Source: Anaerobutyricum stercoris (GTDB taxonomy: Bacteria; Bacillota; Clostridia; Lachnospirales; Lachnospiraceae). Taken from it: a stretch of DNA of 49,548 nt. The stretch lies in assembly GCA_019116455.1 (NCBI GenBank), contig DXBR01000111.1:1-49548 (forward strand), in the 5' to 3' direction. Below the pieces are notes generated by a model. It was not told the DNA's origin and made no database searches. It saw nothing but the letters and a program-made list of their open reading frames with translations. The position numbers and the translations under genes were made by a program. This document shows positions 15,240-23,785 of the stretch, piece after piece (position 1 is the first letter of the stretch; the number at the start of each line of letters is the position of its first letter).

Positions 15240-16049
15240 ATGACCCACGATGAAAAGCGGGAATATCTTATAAAAGAGCTGCTGTCAGAGCTTCCGCAAT
15301 ACAGTGACATGAAAATACCGGAGGATGAGGAGAGGCAGAAAAATCTGCTCCGGAGCCTGATGAATATTCGTCCACCCCGCCCTGCCGGAGAAGATTTTCT
15401 CAAGGTGCAGGATGAATACCTGAGCGAAGAAGTGAAAAGAAAGGGGATTACAGACAGTGAAACGCTGCCATCCTCTGCCAGAGATCCCCGGCTTGTGTTA
15501 TGGCGCGGAGACATCACAAGCCTGAAAGCTGACGCCATCGTCAACGCTGCCAACAGCGCCCTGAGAGGGTGCTTTGTACCCTGTCATTCCTGTGTGGACA
15601 ACATGATACACAGCGTCAGCGGTATACAGCTTCGTCTGGCCTGCGATGCGATCATGAATGAGCAGGGATATGATGAGCCGGCCGGACATGCAAAGATCAC
15701 GGCGGCGTATAACCTGCCGGCACGTTATGTAATTCACACGGTTGGTCCGATCGTAACAGGGACTCTGACCAGAGAACACTGCCGCCAGCTTGCCGGCTGC
15801 TACCGCTCCTGTCTTGCGCTTGCCGTGAAAAACGGGCTGCATAGTATCGCTTTTTGCTGTATCTCTACAGGAGAATTTCATTTTCCCAACAAAAAAGCGG
15901 CGGAGATTGCGGTGGAAACGGTGACTTCCTTTCTGAGTGAACAGGAAACAGATATTCGGATAATTTTTAATGTATTCAAAGAGAAAGACTATTCTATTTA
16001 TCAAAAGCTTCTTTCTCATCCGTCTTCTGACCTTTCCCGAAGACACTGA
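15240..16049 (+). CDS. Zinc-type macrodomain protein-ADP-ribose hydrolase
   Basis: Macrodomain protein of 269 residues. It has the helical N-terminal extension typical of the SirTM-linked class (about residues 1-75). The macro core begins at LVLWRGDITSLKADAIVNAANSAL and carries GCFVPCHSCVDN, the Cys/His zinc motif of this subfamily, then YVIHTVGP and a CISTGEFHFPN phosphate loop. These enzymes remove the ADP-ribose placed by SirTM. ATG 15240 follows AAAGGAGGAG; a GTG at 15231 overlaps the ribosome binding site. It follows the sirtuin after 16 bases and ends the operon. Confidence 0.93.
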   Translation: MTHDEKREYLIKELLSELPQYSDMKIPEDEERQKNLLRSLMNIRPPRPAGEDFLKVQDEYLSEEVKRKGITDSETLPSSARDPRLVLWRGDITSLKADAIVNAANSALRGCFVPCHSCVDNMIHSVSGIQLRLACDAIMNEQGYDEPAGHAKITAAYNLPARYVIHTVGPIVTGTLTREHCRQLAGCYRSCLALAVKNGLHSIAFCCISTGEFHFPNKKAAEIAVETVTSFLSEQETDIRIIFNVFKEKDYSIYQKLLSHPSSDLSRRH

Positions 16050-16060
16050 AGGAAAGGTCC

Positions 16061-16210
16061 TGCACATTGCAATTATCCGAGAAAGCTTTGAAACAGCATG
16101 AAGAACTTTGGATCGCACTAAAGCACGGAGACGCTTCCGCAGCAAGAGAGATAGCCAGCGAGCATCTTCTGGCGGATGTGGAGTACCAGCAGTCTCTTCA
16201 TAAAGGATAG
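16061..16210 (+). pseudogene. 3' remnant of a GntR/FCD-type regulator
   Basis: Reading in the frame of the TAG at 16208-16210 gives an uninterrupted peptide of about 48 residues containing KALKQHEELWIALKHGD and AAREIASEHLLADVEY. This strongly resembles the last two helices of the FCD ligand domain of GntR-family regulators. No HTH or start codon is left; the frame runs back into the macrodomain gene. It is a truncated relic, perhaps of a regulator of the neighbouring YfcC/M20 catabolic genes. Confidence 0.6.
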
Positions 16211-16231
16211 TGGAAATTCTTTTCCGGATCA

Positions 16232-16277
16232 ACATAAAAATACTCCCCGTTCGTCTTGAAGGGGAGTATTTTTATGT
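16232..16277. terminator. Bidirectional terminator between macrodomain and YfcC operons
   Basis: ACATAAAAATACTCCCC (16232-16248) pairs perfectly with GGGGAGTATTTTTATGT (16261-16277). The A and T tracts lie in the stem, so it can stop transcription from both sides. Confidence 0.9.
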
Positions 16278-16293
16278 CGATTCCATCATTCTT

Positions 16294-17694
16294 TTAAAAC
16301 GGCCCGTATCCGATACTGTGGGCGATCATCACAAGGATGAACGCGCTGACGATGAAGCCCAGATAGATTTTCCAGCAGAACTTGATCCAGGAGCCGTAGT
16401 CCACCCCGCACATGGAAAGCTGTACCAGTGAGCTGCCCGGCCAGAAACTGTTGGTGATGCCGTCACCGTACTGGTAGGTCAGTACCAGCACCTGCTGGTT
16501 GATGTGGAGAATCTCGCCCAGCGGCTGTAAGATCGGCATGATGATGACCGCCTTGCCGCTGCCGGATACTACCAGGAAGTTAAACAGCGTCACGAAGACA
16601 AAGATGATCAGCAGCGCAAGGATGGCGCTCTTGTTTTCCAGCAGCACGGACATGGCGTGGACGATGGTGTCCATGATACATGCCTGGTTCATGAGAACAA
16701 CCACGGACTGGGCCAGACCCACGGCGAAGGCGGCGGCGAATACCCGCACGGCGCCCTGGCAGAAAAGCTGACAGGCCCTGCTCGGCTCGAAACGGAAGAT
16801 GATGGTCAGGAGGATGCCCATGATCACGTAAATGGCGGCAATCTGCGGGAAACTCCAGCCAAAGCGGATGCAGCCGATCCCCTGGATGATGATAATACAG
16901 AGAAATACCAGCAGTCCCAGAATCCGTGGCAGCGTCATTTCTTCCATGCCGGACACATGGTCTTCTTTATTCTGATTTAAGTACTCATCGCTCATAAGGC
17001 TCGCTTCCGGATTCTTTTTGATTTTGCGGCAGTAAGCGTAGAGACCAGCGAGACCGATAATATAAAAGACCACAAGACCGGCGGCACGGAAACCGATGCC
17101 GGAAAACAGCGGCAGACCCACAATCTGCTGGGCCACGCCGGTGGTGAATGTGTTCATGAGGCCGGAAGTGAAGCCCACGGTGCTGCCGATGATGGCAAGG
17201 CCGGTGCCCACCATCCGGTCATAGCCCAGGGCAAAACCGATGGTCACGGCAAGGGGATAGAACGGGTAGGCGGCTTCACCGTATCCCAATACTCCGAAAA
17301 TGACGAAAATGGTGTAGAAAATACATACCACAGAAAATTCCTTTCCCCTGGTTTTCTGTAAGATCAGGTTGATGCCCGCCCCGAAGGCGCCGCTTACTTC
17401 CAGCAGGTAAATGACGCCGGAGCTGATAAACAGCGTACCCATGATGGTGGCGCCGTTGACAAAGCCGGTGTAGATGGCTTCAAAATAATCCATAAAAGTA
17501 ATGGGCGTTTCGTTTTCCACATACTGGAAGGTATCCGGGTTAATGACGGTGATTCCCGCGCTGTCTTCTATCCGCTCATAGCTTCCGCTTGGTATTATAT
17601 AAGAAAGAACCACAACAAAAAGCATGATCAGAAGCAGAATAATAAAAACATGCGGCATGCGAAAGCCCTTTTTTGCATTGGCTTGAGTGTCCAT
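16294..17694 (-). CDS. YfcC-family membrane transporter
   Basis: Polytopic membrane protein of 466 residues with about 11-12 hydrophobic segments. HVFIILLLIMLFVVVLSYIIPSGSYER at the N-terminus and the conserved GYGEAAYPFYPLAVTIG and SGSGKAVIIMPILQPLGE blocks mark the YfcC family of the ion-transporter superfamily, proposed to carry amino acids or peptides. ATG 17694 is preferred (AAAGGA 10 bases upstream) over 17718. It follows an M20 amidohydrolase gene by 20 bases, so the pair probably imports and hydrolyses an N-acyl amino acid or small peptide. Confidence 0.85.
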   Translation of the reverse strand: MDTQANAKKGFRMPHVFIILLLIMLFVVVLSYIIPSGSYERIEDSAGITVINPDTFQYVENETPITFMDYFEAIYTGFVNGATIMGTLFISSGVIYLLEVSGAFGAGINLILQKTRGKEFSVVCIFYTIFVIFGVLGYGEAAYPFYPLAVTIGFALGYDRMVGTGLAIIGSTVGFTSGLMNTFTTGVAQQIVGLPLFSGIGFRAAGLVVFYIIGLAGLYAYCRKIKKNPEASLMSDEYLNQNKEDHVSGMEEMTLPRILGLLVFLCIIIIQGIGCIRFGWSFPQIAAIYVIMGILLTIIFRFEPSRACQLFCQGAVRVFAAAFAVGLAQSVVVLMNQACIMDTIVHAMSVLLENKSAILALLIIFVFVTLFNFLVVSGSGKAVIIMPILQPLGEILHINQQVLVLTYQYGDGITNSFWPGSSLVQLSMCGVDYGSWIKFCWKIYLGFIVSAFILVMIAHSIGYGPF

Positions 17695-17714
17695 ATTTGA
17701 GTTTCCTTTCTGAT

Positions 17715-18953
17715 TCATTTTATTTTATGAGCTGTGAGCCAGGACATGGCCGCACTGGCGTGAAGAGCGGCTCCCAGAGGCAGCACATCCTCGTCAAGAA
17801 CCATCTGCGGACTGTGCAGCGGTGCATTGCCCGGCGCGCCGGCTCCTAAAAATACGAACATACCGGGTACTTTTTCTGTGACGTATCCAAAATCTTCCGT
17901 GCCGGACATGGCGGGAATCTGGTGGATATTGCTGCCTCCCAGCACTTCTCTCAGGCAGGGTACCAGTTCCTGGCATAGCAGTTCATTGGTCAGCGTGCAA
18001 GGCGTATGGAAGGTGGTCAGAGAATATTCGGCGTTCCACGCTTTGACATAATGGTCGATGAGCTCCGGAATCCGTTTTTTCAAATGTTCCGCGGCCTCCA
18101 CATTTAATGTGCGAACGCCGATGTGCAGTTCCGCCTCGTCAGGAATAATGTTGACGGCGGCGCCGCCTTTCGCTACGCCGCAGGTCAGAGCAACCATGGC
18201 AGCCGGGTCTGTCTCCCGGCCCACAAGAAGGTTAACGGCCTGGTATACCTGATTCATGACCATCAGCGGATCCGTACAAAACTGCGGCTGAGAACTGTGT
18301 CCCCCCTTTCCCTTGATTTTCAGAATAAATGTATCAAGAGAAGCAGAGTTGACGCCGACGGCATATCCGGCGTGCCCTGTGGTATCTCCGGGCTGCACAT
18401 GGATGGCAAATGCAGCGTCTGGTTCAGGGCCATTCAGCAGACCGTCCTCCACCATAAGCCGTGCGCCGGCGCCGGTTTCTTCACCGGGCTGAAACATGAG
18501 TTTGACTGTGCCGGGGATCTGTTCTTCTAATTCTTTTAAAATCTGTGCGGCGCCAAGAAGCATGGCGGCGTGGGCGTCATGGCCGCACATATGTCCGAAA
18601 CCGTTGGTGGATTTAAAATCCAGATCGTTGTCTTCACGGACCGGCAGGGCGTCTATGTCGGCGCGAAGCAGGAAACATGGGCTGCCGCGGCCGATGGTGG
18701 CAACGACGCCGGTTTCCTTTTCCATGCGGGGAAATCCCGCGGCTATGTAATCTTCTGTCATTGCTGCAGGGAGCGGACCGCCGCAGTCTTTCCAGGCGAT
18801 GCCCATCTCATCAAGGCGTTTTTTGATATAGGCGCTGGTTTCGGGCAAATCGGTTCCGATTTCCGGTATCTGATGAAGAAAGCGCCGGTCTTTAATGATC
18901 TGTTCCCGGATATTTTGCGCCATTTTCTGGATCTGACCTGTGGACGTTGTCAT
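17715..18953 (-). CDS. M20-family amidohydrolase/aminoacylase
   Basis: Metallopeptidase-like enzyme of 412 residues. The metal-binding block GHMCGHDAHAAMLLG (about residues 119-133) and the catalytic FQPGEETGAGA (about 154-164) are intact. The lid domain carries the GKGGHSSQP motif and the C-terminal metal site is in MSGTEDFGYV. Relatives hydrolyse N-acyl amino acids, hippurate or aminobenzoyl-glutamate and act in the cytosol. AAAGGAG precedes the start. It is the first gene of a minus-strand pair with the YfcC transporter. Confidence 0.92.
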   Translation of the reverse strand: MTTSTGQIQKMAQNIREQIIKDRRFLHQIPEIGTDLPETSAYIKKRLDEMGIAWKDCGGPLPAAMTEDYIAAGFPRMEKETGVVATIGRGSPCFLLRADIDALPVREDNDLDFKSTNGFGHMCGHDAHAAMLLGAAQILKELEEQIPGTVKLMFQPGEETGAGARLMVEDGLLNGPEPDAAFAIHVQPGDTTGHAGYAVGVNSASLDTFILKIKGKGGHSSQPQFCTDPLMVMNQVYQAVNLLVGRETDPAAMVALTCGVAKGGAAVNIIPDEAELHIGVRTLNVEAAEHLKKRIPELIDHYVKAWNAEYSLTTFHTPCTLTNELLCQELVPCLREVLGGSNIHQIPAMSGTEDFGYVTEKVPGMFVFLGAGAPGNAPLHSPQMVLDEDVLPLGAALHASAAMSWLTAHKIK

Positions 18954-19011
18954 GATATGTCGTCTCCTTTCCGTCTTTTATCATTTGAGTGCCGTGAACA
19001 GCACATTTCCT

Positions 19012-19058
19012 GATAAAAAGAAAAGACCCCGGACAATTATCTTTCCAGCCTCGGAGTC
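19012..19058 (-). promoter_or_regulatory. Terminator-like hairpin in the leader of the M20-YfcC operon
   Basis: On the minus strand GACTCCGAGG pairs (with one mismatch and a G-U) with CCGGGGTC, followed by TTTTCTTTTTATC. There is no gene upstream on this strand for it to terminate, so it may be an attenuator inside the leader. Confidence 0.4.
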
Positions 19059-19094
19059 ATATTATGTCATAAATATTAAAACATATTAATAATT

Positions 19095-19170
19095 ATGTTA
19101 TCACTTTTTTACACTATTTGCAACATTTTATACAAAACTTCCTGACAAATATCTCCTATTCTGCTATTAT
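19095..19170. promoter_or_regulatory. Divergent promoters of the M20-YfcC and YtcJ operons
   Basis: On the plus strand, CTGACA (19142-19147), a 17-base spacer and TATTAT (19165-19170) drive the YtcJ-like gene. On the minus strand, TTGCAA (19118-19123), a 17-base spacer and TAACAT (19095-19100) could drive the M20 gene. The plus promoter is the better of the two. Confidence 0.55.
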
Positions 19171-19195
19171 AGTACATAAAGGAGCGTAGAGGAAA

Positions 19196-20806
19196 ATGAA
19201 CATGACAGAAAAAACATTTTTTGTAAATGGAAAGATATTTACGGCCAACACGGAAATGCCCTGCGCCGATGCCATGGCAGTGGAGAATGGGCGTATCTGC
19301 TGGATTGGCAGAAAAGAAGATATGATGAATCCGGGCAGCGGCGCGGTGATCGATCTGAAGGGCAGGAGAGTGATTCCTGGTTTTGTGGACGTTCATATGC
19401 ATCCGGTCATGCTGGCGGATTTTCAGAAGAAGATCACGATCATGCCGCCCGAGATCACTTCCATTGAGGAATTAAAGGAGGCGGTTCGCCGGAGACGTCG
19501 GCTGCAGGGCCCGGGACAGTGGGTTGAAGGCTGGGGATACGATGAGGAAGGTTTCGCGGAGAAACGGTCGCCCAACCGGTATGATCTTGATGAAGTATGC
19601 AGCGATGCGCCGGTATCTCTGATGCGTACCTGCGCCCATATCCGCTGTGTCAACAGTATGGCGCTTTCCATGGCGGGCATTGACAAAAACACGCCGGATT
19701 CGCCGGGAGGGGAGATTGAGAGAGATGAAAACGGAGAGCCGACCGGCGTTCTCAAAGAGAATGCGCGAAATATGCTGACGCCGCTTCTGCCAGTGGAATC
19801 TGAGGAGAATAAAGTGGAGAATTTGCTGGAACTGGGCAGGCTGCTCACTTCCCAGGGAATCACGGCAATCTGTGATATGGGTAATCTGGACAACACCGAT
19901 AATATTCCGATTTACCGGGCGGCGGCCCGGAAAGGCTTTTGTCAGAAAGTAGGCGTCTACTATATGTGGGATTATTTTGCGGATGACGCAGACTTTGATC
20001 TGACAAATGAGGAGCTGAACCGGAATCAGCAGATTTTTGCCGCAGGCTTAAAGCTCATTGGGGACGGCAGTATTTCCGGCAGGACTGCCTGGATGGACCG
20101 GCCGTATCAGGGTTCCACAGATGAGTACGGAATTTCTGTGTGCAGTGATGCGCTTATGGAGGCTGCCATTGCATTTTGTAAGGAGCATCACTGCCAGCTT
20201 TCCATGCACGCCATGGGAGGAAGAACCATCCGGCGGATGGTGGACCGGGCGGCAGTGGAAGAACCGTGGACCCCGGCGGGCATCCCTTACGTGCGTGTGG
20301 AGCACGTGACGGACCCTTCCATGGACAGCATAAAAAAAGCGGCGGCTCACGGTATTTCTTTTGTGACGCAGCCAATTTTCATGTACGCGGAATCGGCCAG
20401 CTACCGGAAAAATCTCGGTGTGGAATGGATGCGGCGGTGCTATCCGGTAAAAACATTGCTGGAAGAGGGAGTGGCGACCGGTTTTTCTGCCGATGCGCCG
20501 GCTACTTTCTGGGCGGTGCCTTCTGATCCGTTTCCGGGACTGAAACAGGCGGTGACGAGGGTCGCCTCCGATGGAACAGATTGTGGAAAAGAGCAGGCGG
20601 TGGATATCAGGACGGCCGTCACTCTATACACAAAAGGCGCGGCGGAAGCAGCAGGCTTCCCGGATATCGGAATGCTTGCTCCGGGATATCACGCAGATTT
20701 TGCAGTGCTTGACCGGGATATTCTGGAGATTCCGGCAGACGATATCGATCAAGTGCGGGTGGCGGAGACTTATGTGGATGGAAAATGTGTGTACCAGCGA
20801 GATTAA
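19196..20806 (+). CDS. YtcJ-like amidohydrolase (metal-dependent hydrolase)
   Basis: Amidohydrolase-superfamily enzyme of 536 residues, full length for the YtcJ/AepA group. The N-terminal FVNGKIFTAN and VIPGFVDVHMHPV (first metal-binding HxH, about residues 66-72), a central SMHAMGGRTIRRMVD and the late FSADAPATFW are family hallmarks. It probably hydrolyses an amide or cyclic amide; the substrate is unknown. AGAGGAAA lies 4-11 bases before ATG 19196; an in-frame ATG at 19202 is possible. It is divergent from the M20-YfcC pair and followed by the COG1915-type gene after 36 bases. Confidence 0.9.
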   Translation: MNMTEKTFFVNGKIFTANTEMPCADAMAVENGRICWIGRKEDMMNPGSGAVIDLKGRRVIPGFVDVHMHPVMLADFQKKITIMPPEITSIEELKEAVRRRRRLQGPGQWVEGWGYDEEGFAEKRSPNRYDLDEVCSDAPVSLMRTCAHIRCVNSMALSMAGIDKNTPDSPGGEIERDENGEPTGVLKENARNMLTPLLPVESEENKVENLLELGRLLTSQGITAICDMGNLDNTDNIPIYRAAARKGFCQKVGVYYMWDYFADDADFDLTNEELNRNQQIFAAGLKLIGDGSISGRTAWMDRPYQGSTDEYGISVCSDALMEAAIAFCKEHHCQLSMHAMGGRTIRRMVDRAAVEEPWTPAGIPYVRVEHVTDPSMDSIKKAAAHGISFVTQPIFMYAESASYRKNLGVEWMRRCYPVKTLLEEGVATGFSADAPATFWAVPSDPFPGLKQAVTRVASDGTDCGKEQAVDIRTAVTLYTKGAAEAAGFPDIGMLAPGYHADFAVLDRDILEIPADDIDQVRVAETYVDGKCVYQRD

Positions 20807-20842
20807 TAGCAAGATTAATTTTAGAAGAAAAGAGGAAAGAAT

Positions 20843-21937
20843 ATGTTTCATTTACCAAAATACAGAGAACCGGATTTTACACAGGATATATTTGTAAACG
20901 CGCCTGACGCCGTGTGGGAGAAGGTGTCCATTCAAGGCGTGGCGCCGGAGAACTACCACAGTACATCCATGTACCCGGAATACTTTAAGATCAACGGCCA
21001 GTGGAAGCTTGCCAAAGAGAGCCGCATGGATTCTAGCGTAGTTCTCGGAGAAGACGGGGAACTCCGGGTGGTGGAGAACCGTAATCTGCAGATTGGCGAC
21101 AGAGTGATTCTCGGAAGAACCGAAAATGCGGAAGAGGGAATTTATCTGCACAGCAGAGGCTTTGAGAATCCGGAGGAAGAAGAAGGAGATCAATTTGTGT
21201 TCCGTCAGGACAGAAGCCGGGAGACTTCTTATGCCAGAGACTACGACCATCTTTTTGAACTGTTAAAATATGAGAGAGACCACGGCAATATTCTCTGGGT
21301 CATGGGGCCGGCGTTTTCCTTTGATGCCGACGCCAGGAGAGCCATGCAGGCCATGGTGGAAAACGGCTATGTGGACGGTCTGATGGCGGGAAATGCGCTG
21401 GCTACCCACGATCTGGAAGGCGCTATGTTCCACACCGCCCTGGGACAGGACATTTATACCCAGAGGTCACATCCGAACGGACATTATAATCATCTGGATG
21501 TGATCAACCGTGTGAGAAAGAGCGGCTCCATTCCGCAATTTATTGAAGACTACAAGATTGACAACGGCATCATGTACAGTTGTGTGAAAGAAAATGTACC
21601 GTTTGTGCTCACCAGTTCCATCCGTGACGACGGCCCGCTGCCGGAAGTCATAGGCGACGCCTACGAGGGACAGACTGCCATGCGGAACATGGTAAAGAAA
21701 GCTACAACCGTCGTCTGTCTGCCGACCATGCTTCACACCATCGCCACCGGCAATATGACCCCGTCCTACCGCGTATTGGAGGATGGAACCGTGCGTCCGG
21801 TCTTCCTATATACGGTGGACGCCGACGAGTTCGTGGTCAATAAGCTTCTGGACAGAGGCAGCCTGGCGGCGACAACCATCGTCACAAATGTACAGGACTT
21901 TATCATGATCGTGGCAAAGGGACTGAATATTGTGTAG
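20843..21937 (+). CDS. LOR/SDH-type (COG1915) enzyme, ornithine-cyclodeaminase-like
   Basis: Protein of 364 residues. The second half (from about residue 145) matches the LOR/SDH bifunctional-enzyme region: MAGNALATHDLEGAMF, HPNGHYNHLDVIN, NGIMYSCVKENVPFVLT, SSIRDDGPLPEV and LHTIATGNMTPS. Members include an archaeal nickel-pincer-dependent ornithine cyclodeaminase and the cyanobacterial ArgZ/AgrE C-terminal domain. The catalytic residues cannot be confirmed by eye. Together with two amidohydrolases and a transporter it suggests catabolism of an amino-acid derivative. AGAGGAAAG precedes the ATG. Confidence 0.75.
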   Translation: MFHLPKYREPDFTQDIFVNAPDAVWEKVSIQGVAPENYHSTSMYPEYFKINGQWKLAKESRMDSSVVLGEDGELRVVENRNLQIGDRVILGRTENAEEGIYLHSRGFENPEEEEGDQFVFRQDRSRETSYARDYDHLFELLKYERDHGNILWVMGPAFSFDADARRAMQAMVENGYVDGLMAGNALATHDLEGAMFHTALGQDIYTQRSHPNGHYNHLDVINRVRKSGSIPQFIEDYKIDNGIMYSCVKENVPFVLTSSIRDDGPLPEVIGDAYEGQTAMRNMVKKATTVVCLPTMLHTIATGNMTPSYRVLEDGTVRPVFLYTVDADEFVVNKLLDRGSLAATTIVTNVQDFIMIVAKGLNIV

Positions 21938-22005
21938 AAGACGATCCCAAATCTACCATTATTGACGCAGCAAGTGCGTCAGAAAAGAGGAAAAAATGAA
22001 AAATC

Positions 22006-22041
22006 GGCTGTGGGGAGAAAATGTATCCTCACAGCCTTTTT
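22006..22041 (+). terminator. Terminator of the YtcJ operon
   Basis: GGCTGTGGGGA pairs with TCCTCACAGCC (one G-U) and is followed by TTTTT. A frame that starts upstream at 21996 would read through this hairpin, so it is not the real start of the next gene. Confidence 0.8.
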
Positions 22042-22058
22042 CTGACAGGAGGTGCGGC

Positions 22059-23588
22059 ATGAATAAAAAACATTACTGGCTTATTTTATTGAATCCTTTG
22101 TTTCTGTTAGTTTACGCCCTGGGGCTTCGCACGTTGTCCCGGTTCTTCCAGTGGGGCGGCGTCGCCCGCCGGCTTCCGCTGATCGCTCTGCTTGGCGGCG
22201 CGGGGATTCTGTGGTTTATCATCTGGACCATTGTTTATTTCCGTCGGAAGAAGAGAAAAGTGATGAAGGACAACTTTGTACTGCCTGCTTTGCTGGCAGA
22301 ACTGATCGTTTTCGTGATTCTCACGGGATTTTACGGCAGACAGATCTATCACAGCGCTCAGCCTTATAACGGAAAACTGGCCTGGGTGCTGGATGATTTA
22401 AGAAATACCAGAAAAATTGATTTTGAACAGCGGGATTTTTCACAGTATGGCCTGGATGGAATCGTGACAACTCTGGAAGAGGGGGCGGGGCTGTCGAAAG
22501 ACAGTGAACTGTATACGGCCAATACATTTTCCGTGACCATTTCTGCCGATGGTATGATTGAGAGGGTCGACGGTTATCTGTATTCCTTTGGAGCAGAAGA
22601 AAATGGAACTGAAGAAGATAGAATAGATGAAAATGGGACAGAAGAAGGAAATCAGGAACAGAGCTGGCTGATCAGTTACGATTCGTCTGCCGATAAGAAA
22701 ATGACGGTTCGTTTAAACGGCGCTGTAAATACGGATTACCGGGAGCAGGAGCGGCTGTCGCCGATGTTTGCCATGGCTGGCGCTCTGCGGGAACAGGGAT
22801 TGCCGGAAATCTCCAGCGGGCGAAGTTCCTGGACCATGAGTTACAGCGGTTACACCACGGAAGTCTGTGGGAGCAACTGGTATCAGCTGACAGGGGAAGG
22901 AGACCTGGCTTCTTATTTCTGGAACAATTATGGCGAAAACAAGGATGCTTTTTTCCTGAACATTTCCTCGGAGGGCGCAGAAATCGCAGCCATTTTCTGC
23001 GGCGAGGGGACCATGGAGACACAGCAGCAGGCAGAAGAAAAAAGTGAGGCCGAAGAAGATATCGCCGCAGCGCAGGAAGAAGGAAAGACGCTGCTCACAG
23101 ATCAGGACGGCAGCATGACGTTCTATCTGGACGCGTACAATTCCATGAGACTGGAGGTGACAGACGCCGCTGCCGGCAGCCGTTTCTATGAGTTTTATAA
23201 TGGAGACATTCATAATACGGATCCTTTTGATGGAAACATCGGCACGGCTGAGGGCATATATTTCATGGATGCCCGGAAAGGATTTATTCTGCTGACTTAT
23301 GCCTCTCAGGATTCGTTATCCATGTATTACACCAACGATGGAGGAACGAATTTTCAGCAGGTGACTCTTCCGGTGGACGAAGCGGCGGCGGATATGGAAG
23401 GCAACGAGTTCTCCTTTACCATCGGCGATATGGATTATACAGAGACTCCATATGAAGAAGGCGGAGTGCTTCATGTGCGGGTGTCCACCAGCGCGGCGGA
23501 CGTGGGAACTTATGCGCTGCTCTTTACATCAGCGGACGCGGGCGTTACCTGGGAGTATGCCGGGGTGCAGACGTTGTCCGGAGAGTAG
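22059..23588 (+). CDS. Membrane-anchored extracellular protein with Asp-box-like motifs
   Basis: Protein of 509 residues of unknown function. Three hydrophobic segments lie in the first 100 residues (about 7-25, 39-60 and 72-92), then a long outside domain. Near the C-terminus YYTNDGGTNFQQV and FTSADAGVTWEYAG resemble Asp boxes of BNR/sialidase-like propellers. The middle holds two Glu/Asn-rich linkers (around residues 178-195 and 318-340). ATG 22059 is chosen because AGGAGGTG lies 10 bases upstream. The gene appears to stand alone between the YtcJ terminator and the cupin gene; its promoter was not identified. Confidence 0.7.
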   Translation: MNKKHYWLILLNPLFLLVYALGLRTLSRFFQWGGVARRLPLIALLGGAGILWFIIWTIVYFRRKKRKVMKDNFVLPALLAELIVFVILTGFYGRQIYHSAQPYNGKLAWVLDDLRNTRKIDFEQRDFSQYGLDGIVTTLEEGAGLSKDSELYTANTFSVTISADGMIERVDGYLYSFGAEENGTEEDRIDENGTEEGNQEQSWLISYDSSADKKMTVRLNGAVNTDYREQERLSPMFAMAGALREQGLPEISSGRSSWTMSYSGYTTEVCGSNWYQLTGEGDLASYFWNNYGENKDAFFLNISSEGAEIAAIFCGEGTMETQQQAEEKSEAEEDIAAAQEEGKTLLTDQDGSMTFYLDAYNSMRLEVTDAAAGSRFYEFYNGDIHNTDPFDGNIGTAEGIYFMDARKGFILLTYASQDSLSMYYTNDGGTNFQQVTLPVDEAAADMEGNEFSFTIGDMDYTETPYEEGGVLHVRVSTSAADVGTYALLFTSADAGVTWEYAGVQTLSGE

Positions 23589-23785
23589 CGTTCGGTGGAC
23601 TTTTCATGCAGCAGGGGCATTATCTCTCATTCCAACTAGGCATTTTACTTTTTTTAGTCCGGGGGCTACTATTATCTCAGGAAATGAGTTTCTGGTATCG
23701 AAATGAAAGAATGTTTCATGGATACAGAAGAAGAGAAAGTACATCGGCGGCAGTGCCGAAGTATGAGAATGGAGGATATAGAGTT

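Noticed and set aside
19101..19150. Possible third array of phased TTTACA repeats before the YtcJ gene
   Set aside because: The C residues are spaced 12, 9 and 13 bases apart and the motifs are poor; not in helical phase like the other two.
21996..22058. Upstream start of the membrane protein at 21996
   Set aside because: The added codons read through an intrinsic terminator; ATG 22059 has AGGAGG.
23606..23785. Long N-terminal extension of the cupin
   Set aside because: It has no ribosome binding site and no cupin similarity; ATG 23786 has GGAGG.
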